Part shown: piece after piece, positions 1 through 8,220 of the stretch
Layout: each line of letters begins with the position of its first letter
How positions within the stretch are numbered: the stretch's first letter is position 1
NCBI GenBank assembly: GCA_964196275.1
Contig: CAXMSN010000025.1
Span: forward strand, 1 to 10,346
Origin: UBA5794 sp964196275
GTDB lineage: Bacteria; Actinomycetota; Acidimicrobiia; Spongiisociales; UBA5794
Direction of reading: 5' to 3'
DNA: 10,346 nucleotides
The notes under the pieces: generated by a model
The model's database searches: none
Told to the model about the DNA's origin: nothing
The model's input: only the letters and a program-made list of their open reading frames with translations
Made by a program: the position numbers and the translations under genes

Positions 1-1
1 C

Positions 2-697
2 CAGGGTGTCGGTGTGAACCGACCGGGAGCGTTCGCTGAGTACGTCTCGATTCCCGGCTCGAACGTGCAGCCGATTCCCGATGACATCAGCGATGACATC
101 GGAACGATCCTCGACCCGCTCGGTAACGCTGTCCACACAGCACTCAACTTCGATCTTGCAGGCGAGGACGTCCTGATCACAGGTTCGGGCCCCATCGGCA
201 TGATGACGATCGCCATCGCCAGGCACGTCGGCGCCAGGTACATCGTTGCCACTGACGTGAACGACTACCGCCTCGCCATCGCCGAGACGATGGGCGCCGA
301 CGCAGAACTGAACACGACACGGGACTCGCTCACAGACACGATGGCGTCGCTCGGAATCGTCGAGGGTTTCGACGTTGGATTGGAGATGTCAGGCCACCCT
401 GATGCACTCCACGACATGATCACGACGATGGATAACGGTGGGAAGATCGCCCTTCTTGGCATTCCCCCGACGCAGGCACCGATCGACTGGAACGACATCA
501 TCTTCAAAGGCCTCACGCTGCAGGGCATCTACGGACGAAAGATGTTCGAGACCTGGTACAAGATGCTCGCCATGCTCCAGACAGGCCTCGACGTGTCGGC
601 CGTCATTACGCACAGATTCGCCGCAGATGACTACGAAGAAGCATTCGACGTCGTGCGCTCCGGCCGATGCGGCAAAGTCATCCTCGACTGGACGTAG
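2..697 (+). CDS. tdh: L-threonine 3-dehydrogenase, 5'-truncated by window edge
   Basis: This zinc-dependent medium-chain dehydrogenase oxidises L-threonine to 2-amino-3-ketobutyrate with NAD+ in the cytoplasm. The open frame runs in from the left edge (reading from base 2), so a GTG at 14 is probably not the start. About 110 N-terminal residues, including the catalytic and structural zinc cysteines, lie outside. The visible part aligns almost end to end with E. coli Tdh as I recall it: GVGVNRPG at the edge, DPLGNAVHTAL, the Rossmann motif GSGPIG near base 185, TDVNDYRL with an NAD-type acidic residue, GFDVGLEMSG, LLGIPP, IYGRKMFETWYKM and the C-terminal ITHRF / SGRCGKVIL. No frameshift is seen. 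It converges on the diaminopropionate ammonia-lyase gene with only 6 nt between the stop codons and no obvious terminator. Its functional link to the purine-type cluster is unclear; it may simply be a neighbour. The family call is strong. Confidence 0.93.
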   Translation, partial: QGVGVNRPGAFAEYVSIPGSNVQPIPDDISDDIGTILDPLGNAVHTALNFDLAGEDVLITGSGPIGMMTIAIARHVGARYIVATDVNDYRLAIAETMGADAELNTTRDSLTDTMASLGIVEGFDVGLEMSGHPDALHDMITTMDNGGKIALLGIPPTQAPIDWNDIIFKGLTLQGIYGRKMFETWYKMLAMLQTGLDVSAVITHRFAADDYEEAFDVVRSGRCGKVILDWT

Positions 698-703
698 ATC
701 CTC

Positions 704-1897
704 TCAGACACCAGCGGCGACGTCGTGGGGTGACCGACCAACGATCGCTTCGTAATTGCCGGGGTCGGTGGCGCCTTCCGTGACAACGAGAAGTGCGATG
801 TCATCCGGTCCAAGGCTCAGTGCATCTCGAAGGTCCGGTCTCCGGTCGACGACGGACATCAGGGTTGCCAGCGTCGCAGCTCCGGTTTCGCCGGCGACGA
901 TCCCGACGTCCGCGAGCAATCGCATGGCCTCTTCTGCCCATTCATCATCGAAGGCGACGACTGCATCAAGGCCAGCCTGCAGGATCGGGAAGGCGATCGG
1001 AGACGCCGTGCCACAACTGAGCCCGGCCATGATCGTCTCGTGTCGTCCGGGAATCGTGACGACCTCCCCCGCTTCCATCGCTGCGAGCACGCATGCTGCA
1101 TTCGTGGGCTCTGAGCCGATGATCGTTGGCCTCGGTTCATCACGGCCGTAGTGGGTGATCATCGCCGCCGCCAGCGCTCCGACGCCCATCGGGGCGACCA
1201 TCACGGTCGGATGTCCCACGCCCATTTCGCCGACTTGATCCTCGATCTCCCAGAACTTGGTCGAGTATCCGTCGATGACCCACTGCGGAACAACCTCATA
1301 CCCAGGCCATGACGTATCCGACACGACGATCGTTCTGTCGTCTGCCGCTTTCGACGCCTCCGCAACAGCGTCGTCGTACGTGCCGTCGGTGACGGTGACT
1401 GTTGCGCCTTCAGATTCGATCGCCTTGATACGGGCGTCAACTGTGTCCGCAGGCACCCAGATCCTCGCTCCAAGGCCGAACATCGCAGCGATGCGGGATA
1501 CCGCACGTCCGTGATTTCCGTCTGTGGCGGAAGCAAGTGACAGCGGAAGATGCGGCTTGATCTGTTCGTCAAGTTCCTCGATCGTGTCCCAGCCGGATGG
1601 GTCGATGCCCGTCCGCTCGATGATGCTTCGGTAGGACGCCCATGAGGCACCGAGCATCTTGAACGCCGGCAGTCCGAGACGCACGGACTCGTCCTTCACC
1701 ACCACCTCGGCGATTCCGAGCCTCTCAGCCAGAGCAGGGACGGAGTACAAAGGAGTCCGTTCGTAACGAGGCAGCTTGCGGTGGAACGCGATCGGGTCCT
1801 TGGTCGGCACGGCACTTTCCGGAAGAGCGCTCACCTCGTTGAACAGGACTTTCGGATCAGATTTCGGTGGCACGTATCGGTACTCCCTGTTCTCCAC
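704..1897 (-). CDS. dpaL: 2,3-diaminopropionate ammonia-lyase (YgeX/DpaL family)
   Basis: This fold-type II PLP enzyme converts D- or L-2,3-diaminopropionate to pyruvate and two ammonia. At 397 residues it matches E. coli YgeX (398). The PLP lysine is K80 in PAFKMLGA. The two acid/base aspartates that E. coli uses for the D- and L-isomers (D120, D189) have counterparts here: D126 in ATDGNHGR and D194 in VVSDTSWPGY. The C-terminal VVTEGATDPGNY block is also conserved. It is the last gene of the minus-strand operon and overlaps the end of the ygfK-like gene by 41 nt. The GTG at 1897 was kept because residues 2-18 resemble the YgeX N-terminus. A second in-frame GTG at 1873, preceded by AGGGAG nine bases upstream, would give 389 residues and only a 17-nt overlap. 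In this context it is the likely terminal step, delivering pyruvate from purine-derived diaminopropionate. Confidence 0.92.
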   Translation of the reverse strand: MENREYRYVPPKSDPKVLFNEVSALPESAVPTKDPIAFHRKLPRYERTPLYSVPALAERLGIAEVVVKDESVRLGLPAFKMLGASWASYRSIIERTGIDPSGWDTIEELDEQIKPHLPLSLASATDGNHGRAVSRIAAMFGLGARIWVPADTVDARIKAIESEGATVTVTDGTYDDAVAEASKAADDRTIVVSDTSWPGYEVVPQWVIDGYSTKFWEIEDQVGEMGVGHPTVMVAPMGVGALAAAMITHYGRDEPRPTIIGSEPTNAACVLAAMEAGEVVTIPGRHETIMAGLSCGTASPIAFPILQAGLDAVVAFDDEWAEEAMRLLADVGIVAGETGAATLATLMSVVDRRPDLRDALSLGPDDIALLVVTEGATDPGNYEAIVGRSPHDVAAGV

Positions 1898-3632
1898 CGA
1901 TGACAGCCATCAACGTCTCGAGTTCATGAGCCCACCCCTCGGCAGGGATGGCTTCGACGAACCCGCCAGACGAAACGAGTCGGAACCCTTGTCCCGACGC
2001 ACCGTCGAATCGATCCTGGTCGAGGTACAGCTTCGGCTTGACCTGCGCCGGGTCTCCATCCTCAGGGCAGAAGGTCATGCAGTTCCCGCACTCGTTGCAC
2101 AACTCCGCAAAGACAAGGTATTGCCACCGACCGCCGATCTCATCCGTCAAGTGCTCGGGGCTCGGGAGTTTCACGAAGGCGTCGTTGGGACACACCGTGA
2201 CGCAGAGGTTGCATGCAACGCAGCCCCACATCTTGAGATCGCTATCCACGTTCCGAGGCAGCTTGGAGTTGCCCTCCTTGTTGTACAGGCCGACGTCATC
2301 GGCCACGATCGCGGCGACGTGCTGTGCGACCCAGTCCCTGTGTCCGGCTTCCATCGCTTCAGCGAGTTTCGAATCTCTCCAACCGCTGAGCGTTGTGTGC
2401 CCGGAGGCCTGCACGTCGCCCGTCAGAGCCTTGAGCATCGGCTTCAAACGCCCGTAGCCACCGGGTTTGAGGAGATCCGTGCACATCGTCGCCGGCCCGA
2501 CGCCCATGGCGACCGTATCGGAGACGTTCTCCTTCCGCACCCCTGCAGAGAAACTAACCGCGATGTCACCGCCTTGGCCCGGCAAGTCGAACACGCCGGG
2601 AAGCGCAACAACAAGCCGCTCAAGGATCGTCGATGAGATCACATGGAGAGGTGGCCCCGAGAGGTACATCGGGTCGTCCGGCATCCAACCTTTCTCGTTG
2701 GAGACGACGAGGGTGTTGGACAGTTTGATGCCGAACAGCCGCCCTTTCGACTGAGCGTGCTCGTGCAGTTCACGGATGAGGACCAGCGCCCTGTCGAACT
2801 GAAGGTCCGCATCGAAGGCGTCACGGGTCACGGTTACGTCGTCATAGCCAAGCGTGTCGTGGAGCATTGCATCGACGTTCTCGAATCCCAAGAGGGTCGG
2901 GTTGAGCTTCACGATCACATCGAGTTCGTGCTCGTCCATCAGGTATCTGACGATGGCATCGATCTCATCCGGCGGACAGCCATGGAACGTGGAAAGCGTG
3001 AGTGTGTCCGAGATCATCGTCGGGAAGTCAAGATCGCGGAACTCCTCGAACGGTGCAGGGATCTCGGCTCGCAAGGCTTCGATCCGGTCGCTTGCGTCCT
3101 TCATCGTCTCGATGAAGCGGCGCACCTTGTCCGATGAGATCCCCTCGAGGTCGTACCCAACGGACATGTCGAAGACCAGGGGACCAGGGTCCTCGCCTAT
3201 GTACTCGGACAGCGGCTCCCACCGCCTGAGGATCTCGATGATCATCCATGCCTTCACGTACTCGTCGATCGACACCGGGACCGCAAGCTCCTGGCTCCAC
3301 TCGATGTTGTAGCCGATCGTCTCCATGTCGATGCAAGGCCTGGCAATGTCGAGATCGTCGATGACCTGGACTGTCTTGAGTTCGAAGACACGCGAGCCAC
3401 CGAGCCACGCAAGCACGATGTTCTGGGCCATCTGGGTGTGGGGACCAGCCGCCGGACCGATGGGTGTTGCGGCGGGCCGCCCGAGGAAGTCGAACGAAAG
3501 GTCGATCTCGGGGTCGGGCTTCCAAATACGGGCAGTGATGAGGTCGAAGATTCGGTTCCTTGACTCCCACTCAAACGCGATGCGACCGAGAAGGCCGCCC
3601 AGGGACACGGGAGTGAGGGGTGGCTCTGTCAT
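1857..3632 (-). CDS. ygfK: YgfK-like iron-sulfur oxidoreductase, short form without the flavoprotein domain
   Basis: The 591-residue protein aligns over residues 10-400 with the N-terminal dihydroorotate-dehydrogenase-like barrel of E. coli YgfK. Shared blocks are PIGPAAGPHTQMAQNI, ELKTVQV, EYVKAW, MSVGYDLEGI, LSTFHGCPPDEI, VKLNPTLLG and TDLLKPGGYGRL. It then passes through a short linker straight into a ferredoxin tail with two 4Fe-4S sets: C471/C474/C477/C481 and C512/C515/C518/C522. E. coli YgfK is about 1030 residues, with a GltD-like FAD/NAD(P)H domain between these parts. No GxGxxG motif occurs here, so that domain is absent. The architecture is like PreA of dihydropyrimidine dehydrogenase, which needs a separate flavoprotein partner. 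YgfK was once called a selenate reductase subunit; its genetic association is with purine catabolism, where a reductive step on a purine-derived ring is plausible. The ATG at 3632 lies 3 nt after the ssnA-like stop. Family call firm, substrate unknown. Confidence 0.85.
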   Translation of the reverse strand: MTEPPLTPVSLGGLLGRIAFEWESRNRIFDLITARIWKPDPEIDLSFDFLGRPAATPIGPAAGPHTQMAQNIVLAWLGGSRVFELKTVQVIDDLDIARPCIDMETIGYNIEWSQELAVPVSIDEYVKAWMIIEILRRWEPLSEYIGEDPGPLVFDMSVGYDLEGISSDKVRRFIETMKDASDRIEALRAEIPAPFEEFRDLDFPTMISDTLTLSTFHGCPPDEIDAIVRYLMDEHELDVIVKLNPTLLGFENVDAMLHDTLGYDDVTVTRDAFDADLQFDRALVLIRELHEHAQSKGRLFGIKLSNTLVVSNEKGWMPDDPMYLSGPPLHVISSTILERLVVALPGVFDLPGQGGDIAVSFSAGVRKENVSDTVAMGVGPATMCTDLLKPGGYGRLKPMLKALTGDVQASGHTTLSGWRDSKLAEAMEAGHRDWVAQHVAAIVADDVGLYNKEGNSKLPRNVDSDLKMWGCVACNLCVTVCPNDAFVKLPSPEHLTDEIGGRWQYLVFAELCNECGNCMTFCPEDGDPAQVKPKLYLDQDRFDGASGQGFRLVSSGGFVEAIPAEGWAHELETLMAVIGGEQGVPIRATEI

Positions 3633-3635
3633 GTG

Positions 3636-4652
3636 TTACAACCTCGCATGTAGGCGTTGGGCTTGCTCGGCAGCCCGTGCTCTGATCTCTGCCGCATCGA
3701 CTCGCGTAGGACGCCCGTCCTCAAGTACGACTTGGTCGTCCATCACGATCGAGAGCGGCCTCACGCCCGGTGTGAAGGCGAGATGCCACGCTTCGACGGG
3801 GTCATACGACCATGTCACGGTGTCGTTGCGAGCCTCGGGGAACAGGTCCCATCCCGTTTCGAGCCATGACCACGCGGTGTCGGGTGTTGCGGTGACGTCG
3901 AACTCCCTGTGACGGAGATACGCGGCCCTGAACGAGCCGAGCATGTCACCACCTATGCCATCGGTCCCGAGTGCCACCGGGTTGGGGAATCGTGCGGGGT
4001 TGGCGTAGCCGACGGCGTTGTTCATGTTCGACTCTGCGTTGTGGAGGATCGTCCCCGGAAGGTCGTTCTCGAGGTAGACAGCGTGGGCGATCAGCCATGA
4101 CTCCTCGGCGTGGCCAGCGAGTCGCTCGCCTGCACCGACGTCGTCCGGGCCCTCGTGGACATGGATATGCACGCCCGCTCCTAGGTCCGTAGCAAGGCCG
4201 GACACGGCGTCGAGCGTGTCATCGGACATCGTGAAGCATGCGTGGGCACCGACCCACCCCCGTCCACCGCCTGCAAGGAATCGTCGGTTCTCCTCGAGGC
4301 CTCGCTTCGCCTCATCGAGGCCGTTCCGATCGGTCACCTCATACGCACAGGCAACGCGGACACCGACCTCCGCACAGGCCTCCTCGATCACCGTCAGGGA
4401 CCCCTCTATCGCATTCGGCGACGAGTGATGGTCGATCATCGCCGTCGTCCCGCGCTCGAGTGCCTCAAGAGCACCGAGCATGGCTGACCACCGGACCATC
4501 TCGAGGTCAAGCGCAAGGTCGAGACGCCACCACACCTGCTCAAGGATCTCAAGGAACGATGTCGGCGTCTTCGGTGGCGCCGGCATCCCGCGGGCGAGGG
4601 CCGAGTACAGGTGCTGGTGGGCACACACCAAGCCCGGGGTCACAGCCGACAT
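3636..4652 (-). CDS. ssnA: SsnA-like metal-dependent amidohydrolase lacking the usual N-terminus
   Basis: The cytoplasmic amidohydrolase (ATZ/TRZ-type, SsnA family) should hydrolyse a C-N bond of a heterocyclic or amidine substrate; the exact substrate is not known. Visible matches to E. coli SsnA are TPGLVCAHQHLYSALARG with the HxH metal ligands, VWWRLDLALD, TTAMIDHHSSPN, YEVTDRNG, HIHVHEG, LIAHAVYL, HNAESNMNNAVGY and the catalytic-Asp block ALGTDGIGGDM. SsnA is about 440 residues; this is 338 from the chosen ATG, and the first roughly 45 residues (part of the beta-sandwich) are missing. The frame stays open upstream to 5213, but that stretch overlaps conserved sequence of the hydroxylase gene and reads as Arg/Ser-rich shadow. 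Candidate starts are ATGs at 4724, 4694 and 4652. I chose 4652 because it lies 10 nt past the upstream stop behind GACGGGG-N5, the same spacing seen before the hydroxylase start. Confidence 0.8.
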   Translation of the reverse strand: MSAVTPGLVCAHQHLYSALARGMPAPPKTPTSFLEILEQVWWRLDLALDLEMVRWSAMLGALEALERGTTAMIDHHSSPNAIEGSLTVIEEACAEVGVRVACAYEVTDRNGLDEAKRGLEENRRFLAGGGRGWVGAHACFTMSDDTLDAVSGLATDLGAGVHIHVHEGPDDVGAGERLAGHAEESWLIAHAVYLENDLPGTILHNAESNMNNAVGYANPARFPNPVALGTDGIGGDMLGSFRAAYLRHREFDVTATPDTAWSWLETGWDLFPEARNDTVTWSYDPVEAWHLAFTPGVRPLSIVMDDQVVLEDGRPTRVDAAEIRARAAEQAQRLHARL

Positions 4653-4662
4653 GGGAGCCCCG

Positions 4663-7233
4663 TCACTGGCCTGTTGCCAGAGGTTGGTGGACATCGAGAG
4701 GAAGGGTCGTCCGCCATGCTCCATCGACGGCCTTGTAGGCAGCGGCGACGGCGCCGGCGGTCGGCACGAGGCCAATCTCACCGACACCCTTGACGCCGAA
4801 CGGCGACCGTGGTTGGGGTACCTCGACGAGGATGACATCAATGTCCGGGATGTCCTTTGGCCGAATGATGTTGAGTTGGCGGAGGGTCGACTTGGTTGGG
4901 AACCCGTCATCATCTGCAGGGAACTCCTCGGTAAGCGCGTATCCGAGGCCCATGTGGACCGCACCCTCGATCTGACCTGCGACCAGGATCGGGTTGATCG
5001 CCTTGCCGACATCATGGGCAGCGACGACCTTCTCGATCTTCCCCGTCTTGGGGTCAGCGATGACGACCTGGCTTGCGTATCCGAACGCCGAGTGGATGAT
5101 TGGGTTCTCGACGCCCTCTTCGAGGCTGTTGGTCCAGTCGACGATGTACTCGCCGTGGTAGTCGATACCTGTCTTGCAGTCATCAGCGAGTGCTGCGTTG
5201 CACGCGTCTTCAACCGAGCCAGAGGCCATCAATGTCCCGCGCGATCCAGTCGTCTGGCCTGCTGAGAGATCACGCGTGGTATCAACGACAACGCTGATGC
5301 GGTCCGGGTCGATTCCGAGCACATCGGCCGCTACTTGGAGGGCCACGGTGTGCACTCCTTGGCCCATCTCGGTCCATGCATGTCTTACCTCGACGCTGCC
5401 GTCGTCCTCGAACCTGACGACGGCCTTCGCTACTTCCTTGAAGCCGTTACCCAGCCCGGAGTTCTTGATCCCTGCGCCTATCCCGACCGCCTTCCCAGCT
5501 GCGACGGCTGCGTCGTACTGTGGCTTCACGGCCTCGAGGCACTCCATGATCCCGGCAACACCGGCGTCCATGACCTGGCCAGGACCCCAGACGCTGCCGG
5601 GTCTGGCCACGTTCCTCGCACGGATCTCCCATCCAGAGATGCCAACTTTCTCTGCAAGTCTGTCGATGCAGCCCTCGGTCGCAAACTGAGCTTGGTTGGC
5701 TCCGAAGCCACGGAACGCACCGCAGACAGGGTTGTTGGTGCGCACTGCGACCGCATACACATCGACGTTCTCCACGGCGTAGGGCCCGCATGCGTGGCCG
5801 GCGGCACGTTCGAGCACCTTCATGCCCACCGATGCGTACGGTCCGGAGTCGCCGATCATCCGGGCCTTGACCGCCGTGACTGTTCCCTCGGCGTCGCATG
5901 CCATCCACATCTCTGTGCGGATCGGGTGCCGTTTGGCGTGCATCACGAAAGACTGGGGTCTGGTCAGCGTGCACTTGACCGGCCTGCCTGTGGCCCACGC
6001 AGCGAGGGCCGTGTGCCCCTGATTGGACATGTCCTCCTTGCCGCCGAACGCTCCACCGTTCGAGACGAGTTGAACGGTCACCTTGGCTGTGTCGATGTCG
6101 AGAATCGCGGCGATCTGGTCGCGGTCGTCCCACACGCCCTGTCCACCGGAGTACACGTGCAGGGTCCCGTCATCGCCGGGGACCGCCACAGTGGACTCTG
6201 GCTCAAGGAACGCATGCTCGACCCTCTGGGTCGTGAACACCTCGTGCACCACATGCGCCGCACCCGCCATCGCCGCGTCGACGTCTCCACGGGCATACGT
6301 GCTTTCGGACAGGATGTTCCCGTCAAGTCCCCAGACCGCATCCTCATCTGATGCAAGGGCGGTGTCGACGTCAACGAACGCGGGAAACGCGTCGTACTCG
6401 ACGTCTACAAGCTCAGCGGCCTCCCTGGCAGTCAACATGTCCTCGGCAACAACGACGGCAAGCACATCTCCGCGGTATGACGTCCTTCCGCCTACGGGGA
6501 TCATGACCGGCCAGTCCTTGTAGATGATGCCAACCTTCAGATCACCGGGAATGTCCGCAGCGGTGAGCACTGACACCACGCCGTCAAGGGCGAGCGCCTT
6601 CGATGTGTCGATCGAGATGACGTCGGCTCTCGCGTGATCGGCGAATGTGAGCGCTGCGTGGAGCATCCCATCAACCTGAATGTCATCGACGAAGCCCCGG
6701 TCACCAAGCGACAGTTCAGTTGCCTCGTACTTGACGCCGTCTCCACCGATCTTGCCTGACCGTTCACGCACCGGGATCGTTTCTCCGGACGCGAGCAGCT
6801 CTACTGCCTCGACGATCTTCGTGTACCCGGTGCATCTGCAAAGGTGAGCGCCAAGCCTGCCCTGGATCGTGGCTCGGTCAAGTGCAGAACCCTTCTGATC
6901 GATGAGGGCTTTGGAGCGAACGAGGATGCCAGGAGTGCAGAAACCACACTGCAAGGCTCCGGTTGCCGCGAAGGCGTTGGCGTACCGGGTTCGTTCGATC
7001 TCGTCGAAGCCCTCCAAAGTCGTGATCTCTTTCCCTGCGACCTTCTCAAGCGACATAAGGCAGCTGGCCATCGCCTTCCCGTCAACGAGAACTGTGCAGG
7101 CACCGCATTGTCCCGACGGTGAACACCCATCCTTTGGTGAGGTGATGCCGAGGCCATCGCGAAGGGCGGACAGCAGATGCGGATGGTGCTCAGAAACGTC
7201 GGCATCGACGCCGTTGACATTCATGGAGACCAT
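4663..7233 (-). CDS. Xanthine dehydrogenase-type molybdenum hydroxylase, fused 2Fe-2S and molybdopterin subunits
   Basis: The 856-residue protein joins a small iron-sulfur subunit (about 1-150) to a molybdopterin-binding large subunit (about 165-856). Cluster ligands are C37, C43, C46 and C58 for the ferredoxin-type 2Fe-2S, and C96, C99, C132 and C134 for the second. Cofactor and active-site blocks are GGAFGGKE (E400), CGAFRGFG (R508), EMGQGVHT and GVGEIG (E819). E400, R508 and E819 correspond to bovine xanthine oxidase E802, R880 and E1261, the substrate-orienting and catalytic residues for purines, so hypoxanthine/xanthine hydroxylation is likely. There is no FAD domain, and no FAD subunit in the window. 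The fused layout resembles E. coli XdhD and the 'selenium-dependent xanthine dehydrogenase' group. The ATG at 7233 overlaps the upstream TGA as TGATG, indicating translational coupling; M4 at 7224 is an alternative start. The product needs molybdenum cofactor made elsewhere. Confidence 0.88.
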   Translation of the reverse strand: MVSMNVNGVDADVSEHHPHLLSALRDGLGITSPKDGCSPSGQCGACTVLVDGKAMASCLMSLEKVAGKEITTLEGFDEIERTRYANAFAATGALQCGFCTPGILVRSKALIDQKGSALDRATIQGRLGAHLCRCTGYTKIVEAVELLASGETIPVRERSGKIGGDGVKYEATELSLGDRGFVDDIQVDGMLHAALTFADHARADVISIDTSKALALDGVVSVLTAADIPGDLKVGIIYKDWPVMIPVGGRTSYRGDVLAVVVAEDMLTAREAAELVDVEYDAFPAFVDVDTALASDEDAVWGLDGNILSESTYARGDVDAAMAGAAHVVHEVFTTQRVEHAFLEPESTVAVPGDDGTLHVYSGGQGVWDDRDQIAAILDIDTAKVTVQLVSNGGAFGGKEDMSNQGHTALAAWATGRPVKCTLTRPQSFVMHAKRHPIRTEMWMACDAEGTVTAVKARMIGDSGPYASVGMKVLERAAGHACGPYAVENVDVYAVAVRTNNPVCGAFRGFGANQAQFATEGCIDRLAEKVGISGWEIRARNVARPGSVWGPGQVMDAGVAGIMECLEAVKPQYDAAVAAGKAVGIGAGIKNSGLGNGFKEVAKAVVRFEDDGSVEVRHAWTEMGQGVHTVALQVAADVLGIDPDRISVVVDTTRDLSAGQTTGSRGTLMASGSVEDACNAALADDCKTGIDYHGEYIVDWTNSLEEGVENPIIHSAFGYASQVVIADPKTGKIEKVVAAHDVGKAINPILVAGQIEGAVHMGLGYALTEEFPADDDGFPTKSTLRQLNIIRPKDIPDIDVILVEVPQPRSPFGVKGVGEIGLVPTAGAVAAAYKAVDGAWRTTLPLDVHQPLATGQ

Positions 7234-8162
7234 CAGGACCCCGTCTCTTCGTTGGCTATCGATCCGTAGTGCTCGGGCATCCGGTACCGGTCGAAGTCGA
7301 AGAGCGTCTCCTTGTAGAAGTTGCAGAAGTCGAGGTCGATCGTCGCGACCGCCACTTCATCTCCCGTCGTGATGCACTGTGCAACGACCTGACCCGAAGG
7401 GGCGAAGATCGCTGACTGTGCGAGCGACTCGACTCCCTCCTCGAAGCCGCCCTTGGCCACACCGACCACGAACGTTCCGTTCTGATAGGCGCCGGCCGCC
7501 ATCACCAGATGGTTGTGGAAACCAGCGAGGGAGTTCTGCTGGGGATCCGGGTCATAGTGGAGCGGTGTGTTGTAGCCGATCAGGACCAGCTCAACCCCGG
7601 CGAGCCCCATCACCCGGTAGGTCTCTGGCCAGCGCCTGTCGTTGCAGATCGCCATGCCGACCCGGCCACCGAAGGCGTCCCATACGCCGAAGCCGTCGGG
7701 ACCAGCCTCGAAGTAATGCCGCTCAGCATGCTGGAAGGGCCGATCAGGCTCGTACTCCTCGTGACCGGGGACATGCACCTTCCGGTACTTCGCCACAACC
7801 GAGCCGTCGCGCTCTACGAGCATCTGCGTGTTGTACCGGTGGCGGGTCCCCTCGTCGTCGACTGCAAGCTCCGCATATCCGAGGGAGAAACCGACGCCGA
7901 GTTCCGCCGCCCTGTCGAACAGTGGCTGCGTGTCGGGGCCTGGCATCTCCTTCTCGAACCAGCCCTCCATCTCTGCTTCGTCATCCGTGAACCATCTCGC
8001 AAAGAAGGTTGTGAGCGCGAGTTCGGGGAACACCACGAGGTCGCAGCCCCTGCCGGCACCGTCCTCGAGTAGCGCTACCAGCCGGTTGACGGCAGATGAC
8101 CGGGGTTCATCTCTTGCGATTCCACCCATCTGGGCCGCCCCAACCGTGATCTTTCGCGTCAC
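7233..8162 (-). CDS. N-carbamoyl-D-amino-acid hydrolase (D-carbamoylase, nitrilase superfamily)
   Basis: The enzyme hydrolyses an N-carbamoyl amino acid to the free amino acid, CO2 and ammonia. At 309 residues it matches Agrobacterium D-carbamoylase (304) along its length: VVFPELALTTFFARW, EMPGPDTQPLF, GYAEL, KYRKVHVPGHEEYE, RPFQHAERHYFE, ICNDRRWPETYRVMGLAG, GYNTP and AGAYQNGTF. The catalytic triad is E47, K128 and C173, with E147 in the usual fourth position. The start is the GTG at 8162, preceded by GGATGGGA with about six bases of spacing. It is the first gene of the minus-strand operon and its stop overlaps the hydroxylase start by one base. In the hydantoinase pathway this family acts after a cyclic ureide is opened. 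Here it probably removes a carbamoyl group from a purine-derived ureido acid. Stereospecificity for the D-form is a family expectation, not something I can see. Confidence 0.9.
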   Translation of the reverse strand: MTRKITVGAAQMGGIARDEPRSSAVNRLVALLEDGAGRGCDLVVFPELALTTFFARWFTDDEAEMEGWFEKEMPGPDTQPLFDRAAELGVGFSLGYAELAVDDEGTRHRYNTQMLVERDGSVVAKYRKVHVPGHEEYEPDRPFQHAERHYFEAGPDGFGVWDAFGGRVGMAICNDRRWPETYRVMGLAGVELVLIGYNTPLHYDPDPQQNSLAGFHNHLVMAAGAYQNGTFVVGVAKGGFEEGVESLAQSAIFAPSGQVVAQCITTGDEVAVATIDLDFCNFYKETLFDFDRYRMPEHYGSIANEETGS

Positions 8163-8220
8163 TGTGATCCCATCCGTCGTGTGGCTGCCGTCACCAGGCA
8201 GGCTCGAAGTACTCCCGATG

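Noticed and set aside
698..703. Bidirectional terminator between the convergent tdh and dpaL genes.
   Set aside because: Only 6 nt separate the stops and no hairpin with a T-run could be found in or just beyond the gap.
1776..2636. 286-residue plus-strand open frame.
   Set aside because: It is antisense to the ferredoxin tail of the YgfK-like protein and the start of dpaL, both of which have clear homology and motifs.
4725..5213. Upstream in-frame extension of the SsnA-like gene, which would make a 525-residue protein.
   Set aside because: The extra residues are Arg/Ser/Thr-rich and overlap the well-conserved C-terminal part of the hydroxylase (SPFGVKGVGEIG and the HDVGKAINP block), so they are out-of-frame shadow.
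5335..6351. 338-residue plus-strand open frame.
   Set aside because: It lies wholly antisense to the molybdopterin domain of the hydroxylase, shows no recognisable domain, and is the type of long antisense frame expected in GC-rich coding DNA.
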